Below are positions 6,113 through 14,964 of a stretch of DNA of 64,000 bases, one piece after another; position 1 is the first letter of the stretch, and every line of letters starts with the position of its first letter. The DNA is from a virus, in the IMG/VR virus record IMGVR_UViG_3300032954_000001, positions 41,267-105,266 of that record; one strand, written 5' to 3'. A model generated the notes under the pieces. The model made no database searches. It was not told the DNA's origin and was given only the letters and a program-made list of their open reading frames with translations. A program made the translations under genes and the position numbers.

Positions 6113-6776
6113 CATGATCGCGGCGTCAGTCCGCGAAGGTATCACCACGATGGAACTGGAGCAACAGGCGGTGCGTGCTTTCAACCTCCTGAACGTCCAG
6201 CCAGCGTTTTTAGGCTATCAGCCGCGAGGCGCAAAGGGCGGCTACCCGTTCGTCACCTGCATCTCGATCAATAACGAAGCCATCCACGGGTTGCCATCCG
6301 AACGAAAGATCGAGGAAGGTGACATGGTGAAGATCGATACGGGACTTATCGACAATGGACAGTACGATGATGGAGCCACGACTGTATTGGTCGGCAAATG
6401 CTCAGCCGTTGCCCGTCGCTTGTTTTGGGCTACGCAGGCGGCACTGGAAGCCGGGGTCGATCAAGCGAAGGCTGGCAAGACCAATCACGATATCGCTCGT
6501 GCGATTCAAGAGGTCGCCGAAGACAACGAGTTCGGCATTGTCGAAGGTTTTGCTGGTCACGGCATCGGCGAGAAACTGCATCTGGAGCCGACCATTCCGA
6601 ACCGTGTCGAAGGTCCGGAAGTCAAGCTAGAGTCCGGAATGCGCATCTGCATCGAGCCCATGTTCACGTCCAAGAAGGGAAACGGTCGCGTGTATACGGA
6701 CGCTAACGGCTGGACAGTCAAGCTGGTCGGCGGCGGTCTGGCGGCACATTTTGAACGTTCGATCACAATCGCATGA
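6081..6776 (+). CDS. map: methionine aminopeptidase, type I
   Basis: 231 residues, close to the 250-264 of bacterial type I enzymes and without an N-terminal extension. It removes the initiator Met from nascent proteins using two metal ions. The ligand set is complete: Asp86 (KIDTG), Asp97 (YDDGA), His160 (GHGIG), Glu192 (CIEP) and Glu225 (HFE), plus His69 (IHGLP), matching the E. coli order. ATG 6081 follows GGAG at good spacing. The next gene overlaps by ATGA. A phage copy could adjust N-terminal processing during infection, for instance if the host enzyme is limiting or inhibited. Confidence 0.95.
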   Translation: MEKTKLQTVIDMIAASVREGITTMELEQQAVRAFNLLNVQPAFLGYQPRGAKGGYPFVTCISINNEAIHGLPSERKIEEGDMVKIDTGLIDNGQYDDGATTVLVGKCSAVARRLFWATQAALEAGVDQAKAGKTNHDIARAIQEVAEDNEFGIVEGFAGHGIGEKLHLEPTIPNRVEGPEVKLESGMRICIEPMFTSKKGNGRVYTDANGWTVKLVGGGLAAHFERSITIA

Positions 6777-7108
6777 ATAACTACTGGTGCCATTGCGGGT
6801 GGGGAACATTCGTTGCGGACGGCATAGCGATGGCCGATCCGCCGCAGTGTCCGCTGTGTGAGTGCTATACTTTCTGCGAAAGGGAGAAAGGAACGTTCTG
6901 GGATTCGGACAAGCACTGTGTCGTGAAAAAGCAGAAAGAACGCTATCCGTATCTTGAAAGCGTGGTGTCGTACATAGAGTCGCTCCCGCATCGGCACATA
7001 GATTTCTACGTCAGGCATAAAGTCGGGAAACAATTCAACCTCACCCCGGAAGAAGTTTGCGGCGTGCTGGATGAAATTGAAGAAATGAAGGAATATGCGA
7101 AACGCTAA
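6773..7108 (+). CDS. unknown protein with N-terminal Cys-rich zinc site
   Basis: 111 residues. CHCGWG near the start and CPLCECYTFC at about 27-36 suggest a zinc-binding N-terminal half; the C-terminal half is helical with a winged-helix-like end (FNLTPEEVCGVLDEIEEM). Coupled to MetAP by ATGA. No family recognised. Confidence 0.6.
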   Translation: MNNYWCHCGWGTFVADGIAMADPPQCPLCECYTFCEREKGTFWDSDKHCVVKKQKERYPYLESVVSYIESLPHRHIDFYVRHKVGKQFNLTPEEVCGVLDEIEEMKEYAKR

Positions 7109-7325
7109 GAGATTTCTCGAATTGCTGACAAAGGCATTTCCGATTGACGTGAACCACCGCCACAACCTCACTGTGAATAACAACGGTTTGCTCACAATCA
7201 CTATTTGGCTTCCATTCCATGGCGGGTTCGCAGCCCAACCCTTCACGCTTAACGACGCCGATTTGGAAAAACCTTTGGAACAGATCGTTGAAGAGACCAT
7301 GAACTGCGCACCAAAATTACTATGA
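7095..7325 (+). CDS. unknown 76-aa protein
   Basis: Overlaps its predecessor by 14 bases and its successor by ATGA. Helix followed by beta strands (NLTVNNNGLLTITIWLPF) and an acidic helix. No recognised domain. Confidence 0.55.
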   Translation: MRNAKRFLELLTKAFPIDVNHRHNLTVNNNGLLTITIWLPFHGGFAAQPFTLNDADLEKPLEQIVEETMNCAPKLL

Positions 7326-7555
7326 AACTGATTCGACAAGGCACCAAGCACGAACGCACTTTCCGGGGAACCTGTCACCACTGCGGTTCTGAATGGGAAG
7401 CTATGGAGCAAGAGCTTCAGGGCAAGATCACGGACGATCAACGGGACGGTGAGTTTGCTCGCACTAAATGCACCGCTCGCAACTGCGGCCATGAACTAAT
7501 TTTGTATCCGGTGAAGGAAGAAGCTCCCGGCAGTCCGAGTTGGATGCAACGATGA
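7322..7555 (+). CDS. zinc-ribbon miniprotein
   Basis: 77 residues. TCHHCGSEW and KCTARNCGHEL provide two Cys pairs about 30 residues apart, a zinc ribbon like those in small phage regulators. ATGA overlaps on both sides. Function unknown. Confidence 0.6.
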   Translation: MKLIRQGTKHERTFRGTCHHCGSEWEAMEQELQGKITDDQRDGEFARTKCTARNCGHELILYPVKEEAPGSPSWMQR

Positions 7556-7863
7556 AGTGCCCCTACCACACTTGGAGTTGCCCGATTTGCTGGACACTTC
7601 GTGCCGCCGTTGTCTTGTTCATCTTGGCGGTCGTTGTCGCTACTTGCAGAGCGGATATCCCGCGTGATCCCTTCATCAAGCCTCGCACTCCAACTTTCAA
7701 AGAGGCAAAGCACAAAAACGGCGGTCGCTGGTACATGGCGGCGGACGGCCATGCAGTCTACTGTTACGGTCCGAAAATGCTTGTGCGCAATGCGGTGGGT
7801 GACATCGAGCCCGTCGCAACATTTTGTCGCGATGGTCGTTCCATCGTCCCTTTGAAACAATAG
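7552..7863 (+). CDS. membrane-anchored or exported protein
   Basis: 103 residues from ATG 7552 (ATGA overlap); an earlier in-frame ATG at 7540 would add four residues. CPYHTWSCPICW is followed by a hydrophobic segment (about residues 16-32) ending ATCRADIP, which may be a signal anchor or signal peptide. The remainder is a small polar domain with two Cys (YCYG, FCRD). Probably acts outside the inner membrane; role unknown. Confidence 0.55.
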   Translation: MKCPYHTWSCPICWTLRAAVVLFILAVVVATCRADIPRDPFIKPRTPTFKEAKHKNGGRWYMAADGHAVYCYGPKMLVRNAVGDIEPVATFCRDGRSIVPLKQ

Positions 7864-7869
7864 CGAAAC

Positions 7870-8145
7870 ATGGTATTAAACATCAGGAGCCTTTTCCTGA
7901 TGCGAAAGAAGATTCAGAAACTCACCGAAGAAGACCTCGAACGGTACGAACGCGCTCTTCAACTTTGGGAAGTTGCACTTCAAAGACAAGAAGACGAACT
8001 GGAACAACGGGAAGACAACCTCCTGATGGAACTGACGGGCAAGTCACTCATCCGAACAGCCGAGATCAATCAACTCGAAGCACTCTACAAACTGGAAGAC
8101 ACCCGGAAACACGAAGACCCGCCACAAGGTGGGACGGGTCTTTGA
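7870..8145 (+). CDS. coiled-coil protein
   Basis: 91 residues (or 81 if starting at the ATG at 7900). Residues 15-75 are a nearly continuous charged helix rich in Glu, Gln, Arg and Leu with heptad spacing, so an oligomeric coiled coil is likely. The start context GCGAAACATGG is repeated before the DraG-like gene at 8320. The 3' end is covered by a hairpin. Confidence 0.55.
   Translation: MVLNIRSLFLMRKKIQKLTEEDLERYERALQLWEVALQRQEDELEQREDNLLMELTGKSLIRTAEINQLEALYKLEDTRKHEDPPQGGTGL
8115..8145 (+). terminator. hairpin over the 3' end, terminator-like
   Basis: AGACCCGCCAC (8115-8125) pairs with GTGG...CGGGTCT (8129-8141) around a three-base loop, followed only by TTGA. The stem is strong but the T-run is short, so it may be a terminator or an mRNA 3' stabiliser. 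The following 8146-8319 holds no gene; a TTGAATTGTATACC there is a possible promoter. Confidence 0.4.
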
Positions 8146-8319
8146 TCGTGCTAGATTTTAAGATCACCCCCTCTCAGAATTGGACTTTTGTTGAGATGTA
8201 ACCTCCGGATGGTTGAAGCTGCGTTGAGTCGGAAAGATTCATCGGCAAGTCCTCCTGAGGGGAGTATTGAATTGTATACCGGGCAGAGCCCTCAGTAAGG
8301 GGTTCGGTAGCGGCGAAAC

Positions 8320-9363
8320 ATGGAACGTAGATCAAAAGTTTTCGGAGCGGTCTTCGGGCAAGCAATTGGCGATGCTCTCGGACATCCTCGCGAATTCGCT
8401 AACTCCCGTATGGTCAAAGGGGTATGGTCGCCCGTAGTTATCGAAGACCTTCCAGAAAAGAACAAATTCACCGACGATACGCAGATGTTCTGCTGCATCG
8501 GTGAGGCTCTCATATCCGACCCCCCACACGTTGATGAGAACAAGTTCATGGAGGCGGTCAGCCGGAATTTCGTGGTGTGGAAAGACAAGCCATTAGGCGG
8601 TGACCACCGGGCACCGGGCGGCTCCTGTATGGCGGGAGTTCGGAAATTGAGTGCCGGAGTGCCGTGGCTTGAATCCGGAGGGCTACAAGCGAAGGGAAAC
8701 GGCACTGCCATGCGTTCTGGCGTGGTGGGTGCCTATTACTGGAGCACCCCGGACTATGCGTTCAGGATCGGGGCACTGACTGCCGTCAACACGCATTACA
8801 ACTTGGAACCCATCATCGGAGCCGGGATAGTCAGCTACCTAGTTGCGGCGTCGATTAAGGGAATCGAATTTTCGACTGCGGTCGGCTGCGCCTTCAAGCT
8901 GGCAAGCGAATTCGATGACTTGACGGTCGTGGCTCATTATCCCCAGCAAGTGCGCCTCGGACCGGGGGAGGCGAATCAAAATCCATGGTACGCCATTGGG
9001 CATATCGCAGCCAGTTTTGCCTTCGGAAATGGGAAATCGGTCAATATCAAAGCCTTTAATAAGTGGAATGGGGATGACTTCGCGGTCATTCCAGCGGTTG
9101 CCGCAGCCGTGTTTTACAACGCACGGTACAGTACCTACCGAGACATCGTCCTGAACTGCGTGAACAACACCGGGGACTGCGACACCACCACTGCCATCGC
9201 TGGCACCATTGCCGGAGCCCGATTTGGGACGCCGGGAATAGATCAAGAGTGGATCATGCGGGTGGAACTCAGCGAGTATTTAGCGACACTGGCGGATCAG
9301 ATTTATCAGGGCAGTATTACGTTAGTAGGACAGGAGAAAGAAACGCATGGATCGCATTCGTAG
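8320..9363 (+). CDS. ADP-ribosylglycohydrolase (DraG/ARH family)
   Basis: 347 residues, typical for the family. It hydrolyses the bond between ADP-ribose and a modified residue or nucleic acid, using two Mg2+ ions. Hallmarks: AIGDALG at 15-21, FTDDTQM at 50-56 (metal-binding Thr-Asp-Asp), and GDCDTTTAIAG near residue 290, with GARFG after it. All expected metal ligands are present, so an active enzyme is likely. It overlaps the next gene by 17 bases. In the same genome lie several ADP-ribosyltransferase-like domains and a macrodomain-like protein, which suggests it edits or protects against ADP-ribosylation. Substrate unknown. Confidence 0.9.
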   Translation: MERRSKVFGAVFGQAIGDALGHPREFANSRMVKGVWSPVVIEDLPEKNKFTDDTQMFCCIGEALISDPPHVDENKFMEAVSRNFVVWKDKPLGGDHRAPGGSCMAGVRKLSAGVPWLESGGLQAKGNGTAMRSGVVGAYYWSTPDYAFRIGALTAVNTHYNLEPIIGAGIVSYLVAASIKGIEFSTAVGCAFKLASEFDDLTVVAHYPQQVRLGPGEANQNPWYAIGHIAASFAFGNGKSVNIKAFNKWNGDDFAVIPAVAAAVFYNARYSTYRDIVLNCVNNTGDCDTTTAIAGTIAGARFGTPGIDQEWIMRVELSEYLATLADQIYQGSITLVGQEKETHGSHS

Positions 9364-10876
9364 CATCCTCGGCATGTTGGACGAGGGCAAACGTATTTAC
9401 CGCGTGCAGGAAGGTGAAGTGCAACGCGAGGAGTTCGAGTATTGTCAGGTCATCGACCAACTCGTCTTCGGACCGAAGGGCTATGTGGAGACGCTCGGTC
9501 CGACATGGAACATGATCCATGACCCGCGCTTCGTCAAGATCGAGAACGCATTCATCATCGACCGCAAGTCCATCTTTGGCGGCGATGCCCGTGTGGGCAA
9601 GCAATACATCTCTTCGGACGGTACCTTCTCATCTACGGTAGCCGATCTGGAACAGTACGCTGAAATCCTCGGCGAAGGCCGTCACTTCCACAACGTGCTT
9701 CAGCACCCGGATGTGAAGTGTCCGGTGCGTGCATGGCTGGAGCGCACCTTCAAAAAGACCGAGGTCAAGCCGGATGAGACGCTGGCGTGCACCTGTCCGG
9801 AAGGAATGAAAATTGATCCCAAGAAGCTGACTCTCTGGACGGACACACAGCTTTGGGGTTTGATCCGCACCGAGTGTCCGAACTATTTCACGCAGAAGGG
9901 TAAGCCCAACAAGCTGGCTGTCCGCCTGTTCGATTTGTTCCGTGCCGATCTTGTGGGATTGGTTGCTGACTACTGCGAGACCCCGCTGATCGATGAGTGG
10001 CAAATGCTCGACACTGGCGACGTGGTGGAGACCACCAACGCCGAAAACGTTCTGGATGTGCAGCCGCAAGTCTTCATGGAAGTCGATATCCTCGAAAAGG
10101 CTCTGACCTACCGTGCGACCCTGCGTGCGACCGCAGCCAAGATTCTCAAGCAGTGCGGCTTCGCAAGTTATCTGAAGAACATCACAAAAGACCTGCCGGA
10201 TGGGACGCCTATCCTCACCGATACGGAGACCGACACGTTGCTCCGCACCATCTATCAATCGGATTGGCCGAACGACAAGCCTTTGTTGATTACCAAGCTC
10301 ACCACAATCGTCACAGAGGCTCTCAAGGCTCCGTATGAACAACGTTTGGCTGAGCAGACTGCTCGTGCTTCAGAGGAGTCGAAGAAGGTCGTACAGGAAC
10401 TCAAGACTGGAAAGACTCTCTGCATCAACCAGTACACTGAGCCTGCCGCTGAAGTCGATCAAGACGCCTACGCCGCGTTGGTGGATGCGATCATTAAGAA
10501 CCCACTCAAGCAGGGACTATTCTTGATTTACGCCGCCGCCGAAAAAGAAATGATGCACAAAGGCATCTCCGGCGAAGGGCTGCTGGCTACCTCCGCTCTC
10601 GCGGTCGAGGAAGCCATCGGTGAAGAGTCGATCTGCAAGGATAAAGAATGCACGGAGTGTGCGCTGGCCCGCAAGGTCGTGGACATTCTGGCTCCGATCT
10701 TCTCTGCACCGGATTTCCCGTTGTCTGAGGAAGGCTACGAGAAGTTCATGAAGGACGTGCAGGCTACGGGTTGGTTCAAGAAGAACCCACTCACTTTCGA
10801 AGGTGAGTTCCATTCCGACGAAAGTGGCGAACGCGGCTGGGAGCGTCCTATTGACCCGGATGCACCGACGCAGTAA
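9347..10876 (+). CDS. large unknown protein downstream of DraG-like gene
   Basis: 509 residues, acidic, mostly helical, with an early beta-rich part (to about 130). Contains CTCPEG near 145 and CKDKECTECALARK near 435, so metal binding is possible. No signal peptide or membrane segment. ATG 9347 follows AGGAG and lies inside the end of the DraG-like gene, so the two are probably co-translated and may act together. I do not recognise its family. Confidence 0.75.
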   Translation: MDRIRSILGMLDEGKRIYRVQEGEVQREEFEYCQVIDQLVFGPKGYVETLGPTWNMIHDPRFVKIENAFIIDRKSIFGGDARVGKQYISSDGTFSSTVADLEQYAEILGEGRHFHNVLQHPDVKCPVRAWLERTFKKTEVKPDETLACTCPEGMKIDPKKLTLWTDTQLWGLIRTECPNYFTQKGKPNKLAVRLFDLFRADLVGLVADYCETPLIDEWQMLDTGDVVETTNAENVLDVQPQVFMEVDILEKALTYRATLRATAAKILKQCGFASYLKNITKDLPDGTPILTDTETDTLLRTIYQSDWPNDKPLLITKLTTIVTEALKAPYEQRLAEQTARASEESKKVVQELKTGKTLCINQYTEPAAEVDQDAYAALVDAIIKNPLKQGLFLIYAAAEKEMMHKGISGEGLLATSALAVEEAIGEESICKDKECTECALARKVVDILAPIFSAPDFPLSEEGYEKFMKDVQATGWFKKNPLTFEGEFHSDESGERGWERPIDPDAPTQ

Positions 10877-10885
10877 GCTAAAACA

Positions 10886-11134
10886 GTGCCGCAGCTAGTC
10901 AAAACCGAAACGGGCAGCCTCTACCTGATTGACCAAAAGAAAGGTACATGGAAGAGGGTGTCCGCCACTGAAAATTCCGGCGATTTGCGTACCGATGAGG
11001 GCACGTTTTACGAAATATCATTGAAGGTGGGCGAAGGCATGGCGATGCTCGGTCCGCCGCTCAGCGATGACGTTGATGGTCGATTCCTGTACACCAGTGA
11101 CGTAGTCGAAATCGAAGAGGTTCCCGAAGCCTAA
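10886..11134 (+). CDS. unknown 82-aa beta-rich protein
   Basis: GTG start. Short strands such as SLYLIDQKKGTWKRV and GRFLYTSDVVEIEEV suggest a small all-beta domain. The stop overlaps the following ATG (TAATG). No family recognised. Confidence 0.6.
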   Translation: MPQLVKTETGSLYLIDQKKGTWKRVSATENSGDLRTDEGTFYEISLKVGEGMAMLGPPLSDDVDGRFLYTSDVVEIEEVPEA

Positions 11135-11313
11135 TGGCATACGTCACCTACAACGTCAATCATACGACAGGCGAGATTCGAGAACGGAAGTACCGATGGA
11201 GTACGGAGGACGATCTAATCGGTGTCTGTCCTGCTGGAGAAGACCCGATTCAATTCTGCCTTAAGCTCGCACATGAGGAACTTATCCGGAGACATAAAGA
11301 AGAATGCCGCTAG
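11134..11313 (+). CDS. 59-aa unknown protein
   Basis: Starts within the stop of the previous gene (TAATG) and overlaps the next by 10 bases. Begins with a beta hairpin (AYVTYNVNHTTGEIRERKY) followed by a helix with two Cys and a basic end. Packing with both neighbours supports it. Confidence 0.6.
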   Translation: MAYVTYNVNHTTGEIRERKYRWSTEDDLIGVCPAGEDPIQFCLKLAHEELIRRHKEECR

Positions 11314-11600
11314 TATTCAGCAACGCTACATTCACCCACGGCACATATATCATCTTCCTCAACAAGGGAATTATTCCCGGAGGGAAGACCAACGTGTACG
11401 AGGTCTGGTCGAAAGGTGCTGAGGATGAGCTAGGCGATTTGCTCGGCGAGATCAGATGGTTCGGTCGTTGGCGTAAGTATTCGTTTTTTCCGAAAGGCGA
11501 CACGATCTACGAGGAAGTCTGCCTGCAAGAGATCACGGACTTTCTCAAGGCAGCGAACATAGCACACCGAGAGGCGAAAAAACATGCTGCAAACGTTTAG
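11304..11600 (+). CDS. unknown 98-aa protein
   Basis: N-terminal beta strands (LVFSNATFTHGTYIIFLNKG) and a helical C-terminus. Overlaps both neighbours by 10-17 bases. No recognised domain. Confidence 0.55.
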   Translation: MPLVFSNATFTHGTYIIFLNKGIIPGGKTNVYEVWSKGAEDELGDLLGEIRWFGRWRKYSFFPKGDTIYEEVCLQEITDFLKAANIAHREAKKHAANV

Positions 11601-11793
11601 ATATTTCGACGTGCAGGGTGACTGTCGCGGTATTGCGGTCGGCACCCATAAACGCACCGAGACCGAAGAAGATGGCACCACGACAGTGTTCATTCTGAAT
11701 GGTGATGCTGAAACATTTGTCGCCTGTTTTTTGCTTCTCCCCGGCGAGTTCGTTTCTGCCAATGCACCCGATTTGGAACTCACCACAGCCTGA
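11584..11793 (+). CDS. unknown 69-aa protein
   Basis: Two beta-rich halves (FRYFDVQGDCRGIAVG, TTTVFILNGDAETFVAC). Overlaps its predecessor by 17 bases; 28 bases before the next start. No recognised domain. Confidence 0.5.
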   Translation: MLQTFRYFDVQGDCRGIAVGTHKRTETEEDGTTTVFILNGDAETFVACFLLLPGEFVSANAPDLELTTA

Positions 11794-11821
11794 CTTTCGT
11801 ATCCCTAAACAGGGGGTACGA

Positions 11822-12205
11822 ATGGACAAGGACTGCCCACATCTCATCCCTGATGAGAACTGGAAGTGCGAAGACTGCGGAGCCGACTACCCGCAGCCAG
11901 ACCTACCACCCGACTGGAATCCTGACATCGGCGATGTAAAAGGCATCTGCACTCATCTAAAGCAGACCTGCAAGGAATTCTCCCTCATAATCAAGGCCAA
12001 TACCGACGCGGATGGCAAGCCCAAAATGCGCATTATCGGCGGTCAACTCTTCCGTCTTCCGCACGACATGATTATCCGGGCGATGATCGGTCCGTCATTC
12101 CTGAAAGCTCGAACCCTCGGCTATCGCGGCAGCGAAAGCAAATGGCGGGAGATGGTGATTGAGGAAATCTCCAATCCGAGCAAAAATTGTCAGCCTGCAA
12201 AATAG
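11822..12205 (+). CDS. protein with N-terminal zinc site
   Basis: 127 residues from ATG 11822, preceded by AGGGGG. CPHLIPDENWKCEDCG near the N-terminus has three Cys and a His at spacing suited to zinc. A central beta hairpin and C-terminal helix follow. Function unknown. It is the last gene before the AT-rich promoter region of the rII genes. Confidence 0.6.
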   Translation: MDKDCPHLIPDENWKCEDCGADYPQPDLPPDWNPDIGDVKGICTHLKQTCKEFSLIIKANTDADGKPKMRIIGGQLFRLPHDMIIRAMIGPSFLKARTLGYRGSESKWREMVIEEISNPSKNCQPAK

Positions 12206-12284
12206 GGGCTAATCTACAGAAACCGAAAGATTTAACTTCAAAACCACCCGAAAAATTGCAAATTCAAAAAATATTTTTGGAAAG

Positions 12285-12321
12285 TTAACCAAATCACCGA
12301 TTTTGCTGGTAGTATATCGGC
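12285..12321 (+). promoter_or_regulatory. phage promoter for rIIA-like gene, leaderless
   Basis: TTAACC (12285-12290), 19-bp spacer, TGG-TAGTAT (-10 at 12310-12315), then six bases and the ATG. Transcription is expected to start at or next to the A of the ATG, and no ribosome site precedes it. The region before (12206-12284) is AT-rich. Confidence 0.6.
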
Positions 12322-14964
12322 ATGAAGCTAAACACCCGTGGGAACGACAAGGCGACAGTCGTCGGCGGCAAGAGCCTCGGCACCTATCGCATCAACGCCA
12401 ACAAAGCTGCTTTTGAAACTCTCTCCAGCCGCCTCTACTCCGATAAGATTCGGGCCGTCATTCGTGAACTGGCGTGCAACGCATACGACGCCCATGTCGC
12501 CGCTGACAAAGAGAACGTGCCCTTTGAGGTTCACCTTCCCACGACGTTTGAGCCCCATTTCGAAATGAAGGATTTCGGTACCGGACTGGCTCACATCGAC
12601 ATCGTCGATCTGTTCTGCACTTATTTCGGCACCAACAAATCCGACAGTGACAAGTTCATCGGAGCCCTCGGTCTCGGATCGAAGTCGCCGTTCTGTTTGA
12701 CCATGCGCAACGAGACCACTGGTCGGGAAGAAGCGCAGGGCTTCTCGATTACCAACCGCTTCAAGGGTGACTCCGGTGAGTGCCCGGTCTGCGGCAAGTT
12801 GGTGCTCCTCGTCGATGAATGGATGCGCGATCAGCAGCGAGGTATCCGTTTCACCCGCAAGCCAATCGAACACGAAGTCGGTCGTATCAGTGAGAAGTCG
12901 GCGTTCGACCGGGTCGATACTGACGAAGAAGATTCGCATGTGAACTGCGAAGGCGTCGGGCTCCTGCCGAAGCACGGGGAGTATGAGGGTTGGGAAGCCA
13001 AGCAACCGCTGGTCGTGCGCATGTACGACGCGATGATCGAGGACGGCGAACCGAAACTGATGCTGATGGCTGAGCGCATCGTGCCGGAAGAGCCCCTCGG
13101 AATTACCGTAAAGTTCGATGTCCAGCAGAGCCAGATTTGGGAGTTCGAAAACAAGGCGAAAGTTGCATTCGAATTCTTCGCCCCACGTCCGATCTTCAAC
13201 ATCGAAGATTTTTCCATTCCTCAGGTCGAATACAGCGTCAAGACGGCTCTGTGGGGAATGCGCAAGGTCGCCGCCACGCCACAGACAAACACCGTGCGTG
13301 CGATTCAGGGCAAGGTGCAATACAGCGTCGGCAACATCGACGTGAGCCGCACGACCGACTGGCAGAAGAAACTGCTGGCGATGCCGCTCGACCTGTTCTT
13401 CCCGATTGGGCAACTCGATCCGGCTGTCAGCCGCGAGACTCTGGAACTGAATGAGCGCACCATCAAGAACATCTTGGGGATGCTCGACAGCGTCTACGAG
13501 GAAATGCTTGCCGAGATCAAGAAAAAGATCGACGCCTGCTCACAGCCGTATGAAGCCCGGTTGCTGGCATGGGAACTGGTGCACTCGGAAGGCATCGGCA
13601 AGATCGTCAACGACGCATGGAACAAGGGCGACCTGTTCGGCAAGTACCAGAATTTCGTTCTGTCCGACAAGAAGCCCTTCCTGAATGATCTGGACATGGA
13701 GCAGACCATTCTCGTTCGATTCTCGAAGAACGGCGAGAAGAAGCGTGCCAAGAAAGAAGTTCTTACCAAAGTCTGCGAGAAGTGGAACAAGCAAACCGTC
13801 ATGAGCGATGTCATGGCGGGCCGTGCGAAAAAGGAAGAGTACAACCGTGAGATCGATGTCGAGCCGAAGGTTGCGTTCCTCATCAACGATCTGAAACAGG
13901 GCGGCGACAAGTACGTCCACTTCCTGATTCAGGAGTGGACGGAACAGGATCACAAAGATTTTGGCTTGAACTGCGAGAAGTCCGTGGTCTACATGCTCAA
14001 CCGTGTGGACAAGTTCGCTGATCCGAAGGAAGTGGCTAAGGAAGCCCGAAAGATGTTGAAGCGCATCGGCAATCCGCCCTTCATTCTCATGAGTGAACTC
14101 AAGGCGAAGTTGAAGCCGATCCTCGATGTGGAGAACGACAATCCGCGCATGTCGCGTGAGCGGCGTACCATCATCGAACTGAATCTGAACCTCGGCAGCC
14201 GTCGCCATCAACGTGGTAAAGGCTGGCAGGAAGCTTGGGATAAATCGGAAGAGCAGCCGGAGGGGATCAAGTATTACATCCCGGTTGAGCGCCTCAAGGC
14301 GACCGAATCCGGATTCAACCGCTCTTATGATCTGGTCGATTTCATCAACACGATCATCAAGACTGGTATGTTCGGAATCGATAACACTACGGTGATCTAC
14401 GGTCTGCGCAAGAACAGCAAGCTGCGACAGAAGGCGGAATGGGTTGATCTGATTCCGCACTTGAAGCGTATGATTCCGACCGTCCTGAACACGGACATCG
14501 AAATGCGCCTGTCGTATCTTTTGTCGCCGTTCCAGTCCGATCACAGTTCGCTGTTGAGCCGCATCGCAGATAAAAAGCTGCTTTATGCTAAGAGCCCGTT
14601 GCAGAAATTCTGCAACCAGCTTAGAGCGGCACAGAATTCGCAAACGCCGGAGCAGGATCGCGCCCTGCACGAGATCATTCGTCAGGCGCGTATCTGGGGC
14701 ATCTATCACGTCACCAACACAGTCACGTTCGATGCGACGTGGAAGGAATTGAAAGAACGGTACCCACTGCTCAAGCTGAGTTGGTATGGTGCCTATGATG
14801 CGAACAAGGATGATCGTCTGATCGTGGATTATCTTCTGATGATCGATGAGCGGGACGGCATCACCGCTCCGGTCCGGGTTCAAGCGGCTGCGGCGTCCGG
14901 CGATGGTATCGTCACCGCCCCATCCGAACTAACAGTTTCCGAGACGGAGGTCTCAAATGTCTAA
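12322..14964 (+). CDS. rIIA: rIIA-like protein (GHKL ATPase fold)
   Basis: 880 residues, longer than T4 rIIA (725). The N-terminus carries a Bergerat ATP-binding site: Glu49-Asn53-Asp56 in the N-box (IRELACNAYDAH), DFGTG at 84-88 and GALGLGSKSPF at 114-124, as in HSP90/GyrB/MutL-type ATPases. In T4, rIIA and rIIB are membrane-associated proteins linked to lysis inhibition and exclusion by the lambda rex system; their molecular action is unsettled. A CPVC pair at about 154-157 is an insertion that could bind zinc. It overlaps rIIB by eight bases and has its own leaderless promoter. Confidence 0.88.
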   Translation: MKLNTRGNDKATVVGGKSLGTYRINANKAAFETLSSRLYSDKIRAVIRELACNAYDAHVAADKENVPFEVHLPTTFEPHFEMKDFGTGLAHIDIVDLFCTYFGTNKSDSDKFIGALGLGSKSPFCLTMRNETTGREEAQGFSITNRFKGDSGECPVCGKLVLLVDEWMRDQQRGIRFTRKPIEHEVGRISEKSAFDRVDTDEEDSHVNCEGVGLLPKHGEYEGWEAKQPLVVRMYDAMIEDGEPKLMLMAERIVPEEPLGITVKFDVQQSQIWEFENKAKVAFEFFAPRPIFNIEDFSIPQVEYSVKTALWGMRKVAATPQTNTVRAIQGKVQYSVGNIDVSRTTDWQKKLLAMPLDLFFPIGQLDPAVSRETLELNERTIKNILGMLDSVYEEMLAEIKKKIDACSQPYEARLLAWELVHSEGIGKIVNDAWNKGDLFGKYQNFVLSDKKPFLNDLDMEQTILVRFSKNGEKKRAKKEVLTKVCEKWNKQTVMSDVMAGRAKKEEYNREIDVEPKVAFLINDLKQGGDKYVHFLIQEWTEQDHKDFGLNCEKSVVYMLNRVDKFADPKEVAKEARKMLKRIGNPPFILMSELKAKLKPILDVENDNPRMSRERRTIIELNLNLGSRRHQRGKGWQEAWDKSEEQPEGIKYYIPVERLKATESGFNRSYDLVDFINTIIKTGMFGIDNTTVIYGLRKNSKLRQKAEWVDLIPHLKRMIPTVLNTDIEMRLSYLLSPFQSDHSSLLSRIADKKLLYAKSPLQKFCNQLRAAQNSQTPEQDRALHEIIRQARIWGIYHVTNTVTFDATWKELKERYPLLKLSWYGAYDANKDDRLIVDYLLMIDERDGITAPVRVQAAAASGDGIVTAPSELTVSETEVSNV

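Noticed and set aside
12328-14883. Long minus-strand frames (361 and 447 codons) opposite the rIIA-like gene
   Set aside because: They mirror a gene with clear ATPase motifs and arise from the codon bias of the coding strand; no ribosome sites or domain patterns are seen.
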